DNA from: a virus
Virus record (IMG/VR): IMGVR_UViG_3300032304_002568
Coordinates: 1-62,662 of that record
Strand: one strand, 5' to 3'
Length of the DNA: 62,662 bases
The number at the start of each line of letters is the position of its first letter. Position 1 is the stretch's first letter. Shown here in pieces: positions 42,194 to 51,312 of the stretch. The notes beneath the pieces were generated by a model that worked only from the letters and a program-made list of their open reading frames with translations, was not told the origin of the DNA and searched no databases. Position numbers and translations under genes: made by a program.

Positions 42194-43506
42194 GCGCCGC
42201 TTGCGACCCCGTAGTGGAGGTGTGCTGCGAGGGCGGCTCGCCGGGGGAGGGGTGGATCTGGTTCCGCTGCGCCTACAATGGTTGCCACCCTGGCGTGGGC
42301 CATGTCATCATCGAGTCCAAGGCGGGCGAGATCCTCTATGACGACTGCCCGACGGAGTCCACGCGCAAACTGACTTGGCTCGACTTCCCTGGGGCCGCAA
42401 AGCTCTGGGAGGGCGGACTCATGCAGGTAAACTACGGACTGCCTGGCTGCTCGGGCGCGGGGCATGTGTGTAACCGCGCCACCTTCGAATGGGGCTCCTA
42501 CCAGGACACGGCGAACCCGCTTGGTGTAGCCTACCTCGATAATGCAGGCGGGCCAAATGACCGAGGCAATGTGTGCGACGGGGCGGCACTGACTGTGTGG
42601 CGGTCGATCGTGCAGGGCGGCGTGCCTGATACATCGTATATTGAGTCGAGTCCTCCGTGGGGTTTTAATCTCCCTGGCGATGTTGGCGCATCCAATTTAC
42701 CGGATCATATCCTGGGGCCATACGCGGATGATCGATGGCTTTTTACCGGGGATATAGGTGCTGATGACGATCTCATGGTCGATGGAGTGAAGGTCTTCGA
42801 GGACGGTTGGGCGAATCAGGTGGGTGGGGGTAATGTTTTTCTGAAATTTCTCCCAAAGGGGAGCACGGCCCGCATCAATGTCTGGAACGCTGGCGGGTGG
42901 ACGGGGGCGAGTGGGGCGTTGCGCCTTTATTCCAGCACGGGGTCTGTAGGCTCAATAAGCGGTAACTTTTCGCGCTGCAATGCTTTCATTATCCCTCCAA
43001 ATACGATCGGGGCGATTAAGTCGAGACTCCCCGTAGCAGGGCAGCGCAAGGTGTGCTACCGCCGTGCGGGAGTGCCTGCGGTGGCTGCCTGCCCCGACGC
43101 ACTGCGCGTGCCGAGCGGCTACAAGCCAAAGATCACCGGTGTGTTGGTGGGGTTGCCCACTGGGCCGCTCACAGCGACAGCGAGATTTATGCAAGTCGTC
43201 GGGAGCGTCCCGCAGCAAGTGCCGCTCGCGAAGCGGACGCTCTTCGGTGAAGCCGAGATGTGGCGGGTCAAAATATTCCGCAACGGGTCAGAAGTGGCGG
43301 GCTTTTACTTGGTATTATTCTTCCCGCAGGAAGGCTACCAAGGCGGGATGATCGAGGTCGGGGCGGCGATCGACTATACGGATTACTATACCACGGAGGT
43401 CGTGAGCGTGGGGGAAAATGCGGCGTTGAGTCTCGTATACACGCCCTATGGAGAGGCGGCGATCACTTTAGCTCTCCAGGTCGATATGGTCTTTATCCCT
43501 GTATGA
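42190..43506 (+). CDS. Tail-cluster protein with Cys-rich N-terminus
   Basis: A 438-residue protein with many Cys in its first half (CDPVVEVCCEGG, FRCAYNGCHPG, YDDCP, GCSGAGHVC), unusual for a cytosolic phage protein and perhaps metal-binding. The C-terminal half is beta-rich (GAAIDYTDYYTTEVVSVGEN). Overlaps both neighbours by 4 nt. Function unknown. Confidence 0.5.
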   Translation: MSAACDPVVEVCCEGGSPGEGWIWFRCAYNGCHPGVGHVIIESKAGEILYDDCPTESTRKLTWLDFPGAAKLWEGGLMQVNYGLPGCSGAGHVCNRATFEWGSYQDTANPLGVAYLDNAGGPNDRGNVCDGAALTVWRSIVQGGVPDTSYIESSPPWGFNLPGDVGASNLPDHILGPYADDRWLFTGDIGADDDLMVDGVKVFEDGWANQVGGGNVFLKFLPKGSTARINVWNAGGWTGASGALRLYSSTGSVGSISGNFSRCNAFIIPPNTIGAIKSRLPVAGQRKVCYRRAGVPAVAACPDALRVPSGYKPKITGVLVGLPTGPLTATARFMQVVGSVPQQVPLAKRTLFGEAEMWRVKIFRNGSEVAGFYLVLFFPQEGYQGGMIEVGAAIDYTDYYTTEVVSVGENAALSLVYTPYGEAAITLALQVDMVFIPV

Positions 43507-43727
43507 ACCCGCTCGCGGCAGCCTATCGCGCTGGGGGCGAGATTTCTACTTGGGCCAAGGCGGGCTTCCCGCTCGCGCAGGCTGAGGGGCGCTTGAGCAT
43601 CTGCCGCGAGTGCGCGAGCTACCACGCGGGCGTATGCGGTGAGTGTGGGTGCTACATGCCGCTCAAGGCGCGTCTGGCCACGGCGCAGTGCCCGCTGGGG
43701 CGGTGGGTTGACGCGCGGGCGGAGTAA
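43503..43727 (+). CDS. Small Cys-rich phage protein
   Basis: The ATG at 43503 gives 74 residues. The core CRECASYHAGVCGECGCYMP then RLATAQCPLGRW has a Cys pattern seen in small conserved proteins beside phage tail genes. Probably zinc-binding; precise role unknown. A longer frame opens at 43260 but overlaps the previous gene. Confidence 0.65.
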   Translation: MNPLAAAYRAGGEISTWAKAGFPLAQAEGRLSICRECASYHAGVCGECGCYMPLKARLATAQCPLGRWVDARAE

Positions 43728-43730
43728 AAA

Positions 43731-44228
43731 ATGCGCCTTTCGATCGATCTGGACACTTTGGCAGTGAGCGACTACACGGGCAGTGCCGTGCAATCGCTCT
43801 CGGCGCGACGGGGCGACACATTTCCCGTGCATGTGCGCTTCACGCAGGGTGGGGCGGGTAGGGAACTCCCGCATACGGCCACCGGCAGGCTCTCGATCAA
43901 GAATGCCCGCGATTACTCCGGTGCGTTAGTGGCTGGGAGCGCGGAGTGGCGCAAGGTGGGGCATGGCGCGGCGGCGTATTATGTTTTTCCGCTGAATCTG
44001 GCTACGCAGCAGCTTGTGGATGCCTTTTCCTCGCCGAGCGGGGAATTGGCCCAGGTGAGCTTCGTGCTGGAGGTCGAGTGGTCGTATCGCGGGGCGCGGC
44101 AGACGAGCCGCTCGGTAGCGTTTGTGGTGGATAATGACTACACGCGCACAGACGAGGTGCAGCCACAGCCGCCACCACCACCGCAAGCCGCCGCCCAGCA
44201 AATCGCGCTCACCATCGCGCTGGGTTGA
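43731..44228 (+). CDS. Baseplate/fibre N-domain protein, paralogue 1
   Basis: A 165-residue protein 18 nt after GTTGAC. Its layout (MRLSIDLDTL, LSARRGDTFPVHVRFTQGG, LEVEWSYRGARQTSRSVAF, VDNDYTR) is repeated in the protein at 47977. Such domains join fibres to baseplates in other phages. The C-terminus is Pro/Gln-rich. The TGA lies in the next gene's GTTGAC. Confidence 0.55.
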   Translation: MRLSIDLDTLAVSDYTGSAVQSLSARRGDTFPVHVRFTQGGAGRELPHTATGRLSIKNARDYSGALVAGSAEWRKVGHGAAAYYVFPLNLATQQLVDAFSSPSGELAQVSFVLEVEWSYRGARQTSRSVAFVVDNDYTRTDEVQPQPPPPPQAAAQQIALTIALG

Positions 44229-44246
44229 CATTTTAATGTAAAAAAT

Positions 44247-44882
44247 ATGAAGCAAATTGCCAATCTCTACACTTTCGACGCGGCGGCCCGCCGAGTCACT
44301 ATTACAGGCATCACGATCCCGCAAGCGCGCCTCCTCCTCATCGTGAATGCCACGCTCGGGCAGATCATCTACAACTTCGCCGCCCCCGGCTTGGGGGCCA
44401 CGAACTACCAAGCATCGGGAAATACGGTGGTGACACTGGCTTGCGATACCACTGCACACTCCAACTCCGACCAACTCACCATCTTCTACGAGGATGGCAT
44501 GAACGCCGAGGAGGTCGTGATGCTGGCCGACCTGAATACTGTAGGCGGCGCGGATCCCGCTCCCTGGCTCAAAAATGGTGGCGGCAGCGTGCCTGTCACG
44601 CTCGGCGGATCGGCGGCAGGGGTTTCCCTGGCTGAAGTCACGGGCACAGCCGCTCTCACCTCCAGCGAGGTGCTCGTAGCCAATGCCTCCCGCAAATACC
44701 TGCTCATTCAAAACCTCTCCACCGCCACCATGCACCTCTCCCTCGGAGGCGTGGCTAGCACATCGACCCTACGCCTCGATGGCGGGGCCTCCCTGTGCTT
44801 CGAGGGCAATACCGTAGCCACAAACGCTATACGCCTCATCGGCACCGTGGCTGGTCAAAAATACTACATCGCTCACGCATAA
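44247..44882 (+). CDS. Fibre-associated protein
   Basis: A 211-residue beta-rich protein, 17 nt after GTTGAC. It begins MKQIANLYTFDAAARRVTIT; the second half (KYLLIQNLSTATMHLSLGG, LRLDGGASLCFEG) looks like a small beta barrel found on phage virion proteins. Placed before a large fibre. Role inferred. Confidence 0.5.
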   Translation: MKQIANLYTFDAAARRVTITGITIPQARLLLIVNATLGQIIYNFAAPGLGATNYQASGNTVVTLACDTTAHSNSDQLTIFYEDGMNAEEVVMLADLNTVGGADPAPWLKNGGGSVPVTLGGSAAGVSLAEVTGTAALTSSEVLVANASRKYLLIQNLSTATMHLSLGGVASTSTLRLDGGASLCFEGNTVATNAIRLIGTVAGQKYYIAHA

Positions 44883-44888
44883 CATCAT

Positions 44889-47432
44889 ATGGCTCTTCAA
44901 TCCACCATCGCTCACCAATCCACCCACGCCGCAGGCGCTGCAGATGCGCTCACACCTGCCGATATCGGGGCTGTAAAAGGTTTTGTAATAGACGGAACAC
45001 CTAATACAGACATAGCTCCAATGGCGATGGAGCTGGGCGATAGTGAAGTCCCCGCTCGCACAGCACTAAAATGCGATGGCACTTTGGATACTTCTTTGGA
45101 TACGGATAATCCGTGGTCTGTTAGCTTTCCCGACAAGTTCCGCGCAGCCATCGGGGCGGCTCCTGCCGCCAGCGAGTTGAACTCGCCGCACGTCGCTCGC
45201 GCTGCGATGCAGTTGTGGGACCCTGCCAATGATGCGCCTGCTCTAAAAATTGAGGATTCCCAAGTTTATTTAGCTGGCGAGCAGTTTGACTTAGCTGGAG
45301 GAAATCTGGAGCCAGCCGCCGCGCTTAAAAAAAACTTCCGTGCTGCGATAAACACTGTGCGCCGTCGCTTTGATTCTGACGCGGAAGGCGAGCCTGACGG
45401 TGCTCAGGGCTTTGTTGACCAGGCCGCGCAGCTTTGGGATATAGTAAATGGTGCGACCGCACTAAGCATTAGTGATGGCGCGGTCTCTTTTGGCCCGTAT
45501 GCCGAGAATACCAATGTCGCAGCTAACTTCCGCAACGCCATTAGCGCGGTTCCTAAAGTTCAAGGGCTTATAGTTACAGGATTATCTAATAATCTTTTTA
45601 ACGGGTTTTATGTGGAGCAACCCGATAGAAGAAATGGGAAACCACAATATAAAAATTCTCAGAATGTTGATGTTTATTGGGATGTATATGTGGATGGTGA
45701 CTTGTATGGGGGGTATTGGCTTATTAGCGGCGGTGAAGATAAATTGTATGGTAACGACACTCAAAATCGCGCCTACCCTTGGCAAGTTGTAAATTGGGAA
45801 AGAGAAGACGGTGACATAGACCCCGCAGGAATACTTGTAGAGCAGGCTTATGGCATTACGATCAATGGTAATGTCGGTATCGGCACCGAGACTCCAACCG
45901 AGCGGCTTGAGGTTTCTGGTAACGTTAAAATTAGCAACCAAGATGGTGAGCTTCGCGTGGTGCGAGGCACTGCTCACGATGCTGAAGAGTATGTCGCTGT
46001 TACTTCCTACGGAATCAAAAGTGGATGGGGTAATTCGGTTTTGAGCTTTGAAGAGCGGTCTCTTTACTCTAACACCCTGGTTGTTTTGAACTGGGGTGAT
46101 GACGCGAGCCTCTCAGTAGGCGAGCGCACTCTCAAAAACCTTGGCGCACCAGTAGAGGACAACGACGCCGTGCGCAAAGTCGATTTGGATGGGCACGTCG
46201 ATGCCCGGCTCCCTCTTTCGACCAGTAGCTACATCATTGCCCAGCCTGGCGACAACCTTGCCGACAAATATAATGCTGCAAAACTCTTGCAGCCAAATGG
46301 CGTGGCGAAGTCAAGTTCAAACCGGGCGGCTCTCATTATCTTACCGGGCACATATAATTTGACTGGCACTCTGACTTTTGATGCAGAATTTGTAGATGTG
46401 ATTGGACTGGGAAGTTGCTTTCAATCGCCTGCTGTGCGGTTGAAATTTCAGGTTCTTCAGTCCTTGTCTGTTAGTGCCAATAACATCCGGGTTGTTGGAA
46501 TTGAGGTTTTGGCGGAACTCAATCCAGCAAATAGTAAGCCGCTTCAGGTTTACGAAAATTGCAAGTGTATAAAAGGATTTGGAGCCCGAGGAGAGGTCAG
46601 CGGGACTTTTATCGGTTGCATTGCGGAGTTTGCGTCGTTTGGCTCTACTCTTTTCTCCTCTGGTGCGAAGCGGCCTGTGGCCAGCGGGACATACATTCGG
46701 TGTAAATCGGGGCCTAATAGTTTTGCGAGCGGGGGGCTTGCCAGCGGTAAGTTTACAGACTGCGAGGCGGGATATGGCTCTTTTGGGGGGGATGGTAGCG
46801 AGAGTGACTTGGTAGGCGAGGCGAGTGGCGAGTTTATCAACTGCAAGGCCGAAGACTTCAGCTTCGGCGTAAACGGAGCATTTCTGGACTCGCCTGCGGC
46901 AAGTGGAGTATTCACGAACTGCTCTGGAGGACTGGGTAGCTTTGGTGGTTATAGCCATGCTTCGGGCACTTTTACAAATTGTTCTGGAGGGTTTGAGGCT
47001 TTTCGGGCTGGCGTGGCGGCAGGCAAGTATATCGGCTGCAGGGCAGATTCGCCCTTTTCTCTCTCCGCTCCCCCGTCGAGTGCGGTTGTAAGCTACAACG
47101 GTGTAAATTGGATCAGCATTTACTCGACGGCAAATCCTGGCACAAAATTTCTTGGTCCAAGTAATTTCCGGGAGGGTGATTGTGTGATTTTTTCTGGGCT
47201 TGTCGGCGGTGCTCCATTGCAAAACGGAGTTCCTTATTATGTCACAAACGCTAGCCTCAATGTTCCCGCAAGCAACGGCTACCCAGAGGGGTTTAGATTC
47301 CAAGTCAGCGGGCAACAGGGTGGGTCGGTGATTTCAATGACAAGTAATATCGTTTTTGGCCGCGTCAGGCTATTGGCGTTCCAACAGAACTGCATCGACA
47401 TGAACGGCAATATTTTTGAGGGACAGATATGA
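44889..47432 (+). CDS. Tail spike/fibre
   Basis: An 847-residue protein. An adaptor-like N-terminus (DALTPADIGAVKGFVIDG) is followed by repeated LWD-type units, then a GNVGIGTETPTERLEVSG fibre motif, and from residue 430 on a right-handed beta-helix-like part: an IILPGTYNLTG start and many short turns of the pattern C-x-x-G-x-F-x-N-C (for example SGEFINCKAEDFSFG). Such proteins bind or cut surface glycans. The base composition here is less GC-rich than its surroundings, hinting at exchange. Confidence 0.7.
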   Translation: MALQSTIAHQSTHAAGAADALTPADIGAVKGFVIDGTPNTDIAPMAMELGDSEVPARTALKCDGTLDTSLDTDNPWSVSFPDKFRAAIGAAPAASELNSPHVARAAMQLWDPANDAPALKIEDSQVYLAGEQFDLAGGNLEPAAALKKNFRAAINTVRRRFDSDAEGEPDGAQGFVDQAAQLWDIVNGATALSISDGAVSFGPYAENTNVAANFRNAISAVPKVQGLIVTGLSNNLFNGFYVEQPDRRNGKPQYKNSQNVDVYWDVYVDGDLYGGYWLISGGEDKLYGNDTQNRAYPWQVVNWEREDGDIDPAGILVEQAYGITINGNVGIGTETPTERLEVSGNVKISNQDGELRVVRGTAHDAEEYVAVTSYGIKSGWGNSVLSFEERSLYSNTLVVLNWGDDASLSVGERTLKNLGAPVEDNDAVRKVDLDGHVDARLPLSTSSYIIAQPGDNLADKYNAAKLLQPNGVAKSSSNRAALIILPGTYNLTGTLTFDAEFVDVIGLGSCFQSPAVRLKFQVLQSLSVSANNIRVVGIEVLAELNPANSKPLQVYENCKCIKGFGARGEVSGTFIGCIAEFASFGSTLFSSGAKRPVASGTYIRCKSGPNSFASGGLASGKFTDCEAGYGSFGGDGSESDLVGEASGEFINCKAEDFSFGVNGAFLDSPAASGVFTNCSGGLGSFGGYSHASGTFTNCSGGFEAFRAGVAAGKYIGCRADSPFSLSAPPSSAVVSYNGVNWISIYSTANPGTKFLGPSNFREGDCVIFSGLVGGAPLQNGVPYYVTNASLNVPASNGYPEGFRFQVSGQQGGSVISMTSNIVFGRVRLLAFQQNCIDMNGNIFEGQI

Positions 47433-47725
47433 AAACAATCGAACTAATCAACGGCGAATGGAAGGTCCGCACAGACCTGCATATTACAGACGAGCAAACT
47501 AAAATCCTCCAAAGCCGTCCGCTCTGGAACGAGCAACGCCAAGCACTGCTGCGGGAGCTTTCTTTCTATTCCCAAGCTGAGCCAGATGATGCGGCTTCAG
47601 CGCAAGCTATCTTTGATAAGTTCAAGTTGGACGGCGAAATCATTTCCGCAAGCGTCTCCCTGCCAGATGGCAGTGGGATCATCAACTGCCGCGTGAATGG
47701 TGAGTATCAACAAATCCGCTTTTAA
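47429..47725 (+). CDS. Small fibre-associated protein
   Basis: A 98-residue protein overlapping the spike gene by 4 nt. It has a helical middle and a C-terminal SLPDGSGIINCRVNGEYQQI. Placed directly after a spike, it may be a chaperone or an accessory, but this is only inferred from position. Confidence 0.5.
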   Translation: MKTIELINGEWKVRTDLHITDEQTKILQSRPLWNEQRQALLRELSFYSQAEPDDAASAQAIFDKFKLDGEIISASVSLPDGSGIINCRVNGEYQQIRF

Positions 47726-47727
47726 CA

Positions 47728-47910
47728 ATGGACAAAAAATTTAACGCAACCACAGTCGAAACCAACGGAGTCCGCACCGTCGAAGGGGGCGGCACAGGCG
47801 CGACCACCCCAGCGCAAGCTCGCGTCAATCTCGGTATCCCCGCCCCTCCCGCCTCCGGCACCTACGCCCTCCGCTCCGTGAATGGCGTGCTTTCGTGGGT
47901 CGAGGTCTAG
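47728..47910 (+). CDS. Short fibre-tip-like protein
   Basis: A 60-residue protein starting two bases after the previous stop. It carries GGGTGATTPAQARVNLG, a motif common at the ends of phage tail fibres, and a final GTYALRSVNGVLSWVEV; a similar ending (GTHALKAVDGVLTFVAD) closes the protein at 52150. It may be a remnant or module of a longer fibre. Confidence 0.6.
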   Translation: MDKKFNATTVETNGVRTVEGGGTGATTPAQARVNLGIPAPPASGTYALRSVNGVLSWVEV

Positions 47911-47911
47911 C

Positions 47912-47942
47912 TTCCCCTCTCCGTGTCCTCCGTGGTGAACCC
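47912..47942 (-). repeat. 9-mer repeat, inverted
   Basis: A reverse-strand copy of the CACGGAGGA family in the 66-nt gap between two fibre genes. It is the only full copy seen right of 24 kb; the GTTGAC box follows at 47954. Confidence 0.85.
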
Positions 47943-47976
47943 CGCCGAGCAGAGTTGACGCCAAGGCGTGCGGGTA

Positions 47977-48771
47977 ATGCGCCTATCGCTCGACATAGAC
48001 ACTCGCAAGCCGTCCTCTTGGAATGGGGGATTCTTGGAGCGTTTGTGGGCGGCGAGGCACGACCGCATGCCGGTCGAGGTGCGATTCACGCGCGGCCATG
48101 TGCCGTGCGCGCTGCCCGAGGGGGCCGTGGGGCGAGTCGGCATCAAGGCACCTGGCAACCAAGAGGGCGCGCTCATCGTGTTTTCCAACGAATGGGTCGT
48201 CTCGACGCCAGAGGGTGATCCCGCCCCCACCTATACCTTTACGCTTGATCTTAATACTGTCGCCATGGAGGCGCTCTTTGCCGACTCTCCCGAGCGCGTG
48301 CCGCTCACTCTGGAGATCGAGTGGCAATACGAGGTCGGCGGCACGCTCTGCACCCAGACCTCCCGCCCGCTGCCGATCAATATCACCAACGACTACATCA
48401 AAGGCACCGAGGGCACTCCCGGCTCGCTGCCCGACTACAAAGCCACTCTCGCCGAAGCGCTTGCAGGAACGGCTAATGATAAGTGGATGACGCCGCTCCT
48501 CGTCTCGCAGATCATTAACAACCGCGACGATGTGCTGGACTTCACCGATGTGAGCCAATTCCCCGCTCAGGGCGATAAGGGCAAAATCTACATGGCAGAA
48601 ACCGTGGCCTACGCATGGACAGGAACAGCTTACGAGAAAATCTCGCGCGATAGCGTGTTCAATGGCCCGACTCCGCCCGCCGATCCAGAGGAAAACGACC
48701 GCTGGATCGATTCGACCACTTTCATTGCCTACGATTATGTCGGGGGCAACTGGATACAAACGTCAGTATAA
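47977..48771 (+). CDS. Baseplate/fibre N-domain protein, paralogue 2
   Basis: The ATG is 17 nt after GTTGAC; 264 residues. Residues 1-145 match the protein at 43731 (MRLSLDID, LWAARHDRMPVEVRFTRG, LEIEWQYEVGGTLCTQ, NDYIKG). After it, VSQFPAQGDKGKIYMAETVA and PTPPADPEENDRWID are a fibre-module pattern. It probably anchors the long fibre encoded next. Confidence 0.6.
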   Translation: MRLSLDIDTRKPSSWNGGFLERLWAARHDRMPVEVRFTRGHVPCALPEGAVGRVGIKAPGNQEGALIVFSNEWVVSTPEGDPAPTYTFTLDLNTVAMEALFADSPERVPLTLEIEWQYEVGGTLCTQTSRPLPINITNDYIKGTEGTPGSLPDYKATLAEALAGTANDKWMTPLLVSQIINNRDDVLDFTDVSQFPAQGDKGKIYMAETVAYAWTGTAYEKISRDSVFNGPTPPADPEENDRWIDSTTFIAYDYVGGNWIQTSV

Positions 48772-48797
48772 CAACAAAAAAACAATAAATAAATAAT

Positions 48798-51197
48798 ATG
48801 GCAGCTCTAAACTTCCCGCCTTCACCGGCCCTCAACGACATCTTCACCTCGGGCGACCGCTCGTGGATTTTCAACGGCACAGCCTGGCAGCTTCGTCCTC
48901 GCACGACGGATAACATCGCCGAAGGCACCACCAACCTCTACTACACCGACGCTCGCGTAGCAGCCGCACCGGCAGTCACCGCGCTCCAGACCGACTTGGC
49001 CGCAGAGGTTTCCACCCGCACGACCGAGATCGCTCGTATCGACACTCGCGTGGACAATGTTCTCTCGAATATCGATCCCGCTGCGCTCGACTCACTTACA
49101 GAGGTCGTCACAGCATTTCAAAATGCTGACGGTTCGCTGAGCGATGCCATTACAGCACTCAGCACAGCCGCCACCTCGGCCCTGGGCGTAGAGCGCGATG
49201 CCCGCATCGCTGCAGATTCCGACCTGCAATCCGCCATCGATGCCGAAGCCACTCGCGCTCAAGGCGTAGAGGCTCAGATCAATACCGACCTCTCTGCCGA
49301 GGTCACAGCACGCCAAGCGGCGATCACTGCCGAGCAATCCGCTCGTGCCACAGCGATCTCCACCGAGCAGACTGCCCGCGCCGCAGCTATCTCCGCCGAG
49401 CAATCCGCTCGTGAGACAGCCATCTCCACCGAGCAGACCGCCCGCGCCGCAGCCATCTCCGCCGAGCAATCCGCTCGTGAGTCAGCGATCAACACCGAGC
49501 GCACAGCCCGCGAGACAGCCATCTCCTCCGTGAACACACGGGTGGATAATGTCCTGTCCAATATCGATCCTGCTGCACTCGACTCGCTTACAGAGGTCGT
49601 CGCTGCCTTTCAAGATGCTGACGGTTCCCTCGCGGACACCATCGCCAACCTGACATCCAGCTCTGCCTCAGCGGTCGCCGCCGAAGAAACTCGCGCTCTC
49701 GCCGCCGAAGCTGGTCTTCAGGCTGCAATCGATGCCGAAGTCACAGCTCGCCAAGCAGCTATCACCGCCGAGCAATCCGCCCGCGCAGCAGCCGTCACTG
49801 CCGAAGAAACCCGTGCGCTCGCCGCAGAAGGCGTTCTCGCTGGCGACATCGACAGCCTGGAAACCGCTCTCGCCGCCGAAGTCTCGGCCCGCGAAGCAGC
49901 TATCACTGCTGAGCAGACAGCTCGCGCCGCAGCCGTCTCTGCCGAGGAAACCCGCGCCCTCGCAGCCGAAGGGGTTCTTGCCAGCGATCTCGCAGCCGTC
50001 AATACCCGAGTGGATAATGTCCTCTCAAATATCGACCCAGCCGCTCTCGACTCCCTCACGGAAGTCGTAAGCGCCTTTCAGAGCGCTGATAGCAGCATCA
50101 ATGGGGCCATCACCAGCCTCGCCGAGTCCGCTTCGACGGCCCTCAACACCGAGCGCGATGCCCGCATTGCCGCCGATACAGCGATCAACACCACCGTAAG
50201 CACCCTCACCGACTCGATCCCCGATCGCGTCCGCGCCGTGCTCCTCAGTGGCCTCTCGCTGGCTACCAACGCCGCCATCACCGCAAGTGACTCGGTATTG
50301 AGCGCCTTCGGCAAACTCCAAGCACAAGTCACCGCAGCCTTCAGCGCGATCGACTCCGAGGTTTCCACTCGCACCAGCGAAGTGAGCCGCCTCGACGGCC
50401 GTGTGGATACGGAAATCTCCGACCGCCAAGGCGAAGTCTCTCGCGTCGATGGTCGCATCGATACCGAGATCAGCGACCGCACCAGCGACGTCCAGAGCGT
50501 CCGCGACGCCCTCGCCACAGAGGTCTCCGACCGCACGAGCGATGTGCAAAGCGTCCGCGATGTCACCGACAACCACGAGGGCCGCCTGAACACCGCCGAG
50601 TCACAACTCGCCGGCCTGGGCACCATGTCCACGCAGAACTCGGATGCTGTAAACATCACCGGCGGCACCATCACCGGGGTCACAGTGAATGCGCAGAGCA
50701 TGGAAGTCGGCACAGGCGCGACCGCCGATCTCTTCGTCGGCAACGACGGCAAAGTCGGCATCGGCACAGAGGCTCCTACAGAGAAGCTCACAGTCAATGG
50801 CAACATCGACATCCTCGGCGGCGAGATTAAGAATCTTGCAAAGGTTTCTACGCAAGAAGGCTTAGTTGTTTCACTCTCGGGTGATGAGCTAACTCTCAAG
50901 CCTGGGGAAATAACCAGCAACTATGGCAATTCAAAGCTAAATTTTGAAGAAGGTTTTCTTAAGGTAAATGACGAGGTTAGGGTTTCATGGTATGGTTCCA
51001 ATGGTCTTGGAAGCACATATGTGCCTAATGCTGATATGGATGTTGTCCGTATGCTTGAGCTGAACACCAAGCAAATCAAGCTCGTCGTCAGCGACACCGC
51101 GCCTGAGCACATCGACGGGAGGGAGTGGCTCGATACCACCGACTTTCGCCGCTACATCAGCATCAGCAACGCCTGGGTAGAAAGCATCACGGCTTAA
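48798..51197 (+). CDS. Long tail fibre with trimeric coiled-coil repeats
   Basis: A 799-residue protein. The start (FTSGDRSWIFNGTAWQLRP, TTNLYYTDARV) is a phage fibre attachment pattern. Three copies of VDNVLSNIDPAALDSL are separated by many TARQAAITAEQSAR-like units, which suggest a long thin rod. The end has GTEAPTEKLTVNGNI. From memory, the IDPAALDSL module is common in fibres of cyanophages and other aquatic phages. Host-binding fibre. Confidence 0.8.
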   Translation: MAALNFPPSPALNDIFTSGDRSWIFNGTAWQLRPRTTDNIAEGTTNLYYTDARVAAAPAVTALQTDLAAEVSTRTTEIARIDTRVDNVLSNIDPAALDSLTEVVTAFQNADGSLSDAITALSTAATSALGVERDARIAADSDLQSAIDAEATRAQGVEAQINTDLSAEVTARQAAITAEQSARATAISTEQTARAAAISAEQSARETAISTEQTARAAAISAEQSARESAINTERTARETAISSVNTRVDNVLSNIDPAALDSLTEVVAAFQDADGSLADTIANLTSSSASAVAAEETRALAAEAGLQAAIDAEVTARQAAITAEQSARAAAVTAEETRALAAEGVLAGDIDSLETALAAEVSAREAAITAEQTARAAAVSAEETRALAAEGVLASDLAAVNTRVDNVLSNIDPAALDSLTEVVSAFQSADSSINGAITSLAESASTALNTERDARIAADTAINTTVSTLTDSIPDRVRAVLLSGLSLATNAAITASDSVLSAFGKLQAQVTAAFSAIDSEVSTRTSEVSRLDGRVDTEISDRQGEVSRVDGRIDTEISDRTSDVQSVRDALATEVSDRTSDVQSVRDVTDNHEGRLNTAESQLAGLGTMSTQNSDAVNITGGTITGVTVNAQSMEVGTGATADLFVGNDGKVGIGTEAPTEKLTVNGNIDILGGEIKNLAKVSTQEGLVVSLSGDELTLKPGEITSNYGNSKLNFEEGFLKVNDEVRVSWYGSNGLGSTYVPNADMDVVRMLELNTKQIKLVVSDTAPEHIDGREWLDTTDFRRYISISNAWVESITA

Positions 51198-51216
51198 TTC
51201 AACAAGCCAACTCGCG

Positions 51217-51239
51217 CCGGAGGGAGTCACTCCCTCCGG
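51217..51239 (+). terminator. Hairpin after the long fibre gene
   Basis: A perfect 10-bp stem CCGGAGGGAG (51217-51226) / CTCCCTCCGG (51230-51239) with a 3-nt loop, but no T run, so it may be a weak terminator or mRNA stabiliser. The gap also holds an orphan GTTGAC box (51251) with no start codon at the usual spacing. Confidence 0.45.
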
Positions 51240-51312
51240 CCTTGCGGTGCGTTGACGCCGCGCTCTCCGTGTGTGGAAACAAATTTAACGCAGTAAAAAC
51301 AAAACAAAAATT

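Noticed and set aside
3394-47976. GTTGAC as an ordinary sigma-70 promoter
   Set aside because: With the usual 17-nt spacer the -10 box would fall on the start codon and no TATAAT-like hexamer is there, so a normal promoter cannot be claimed.
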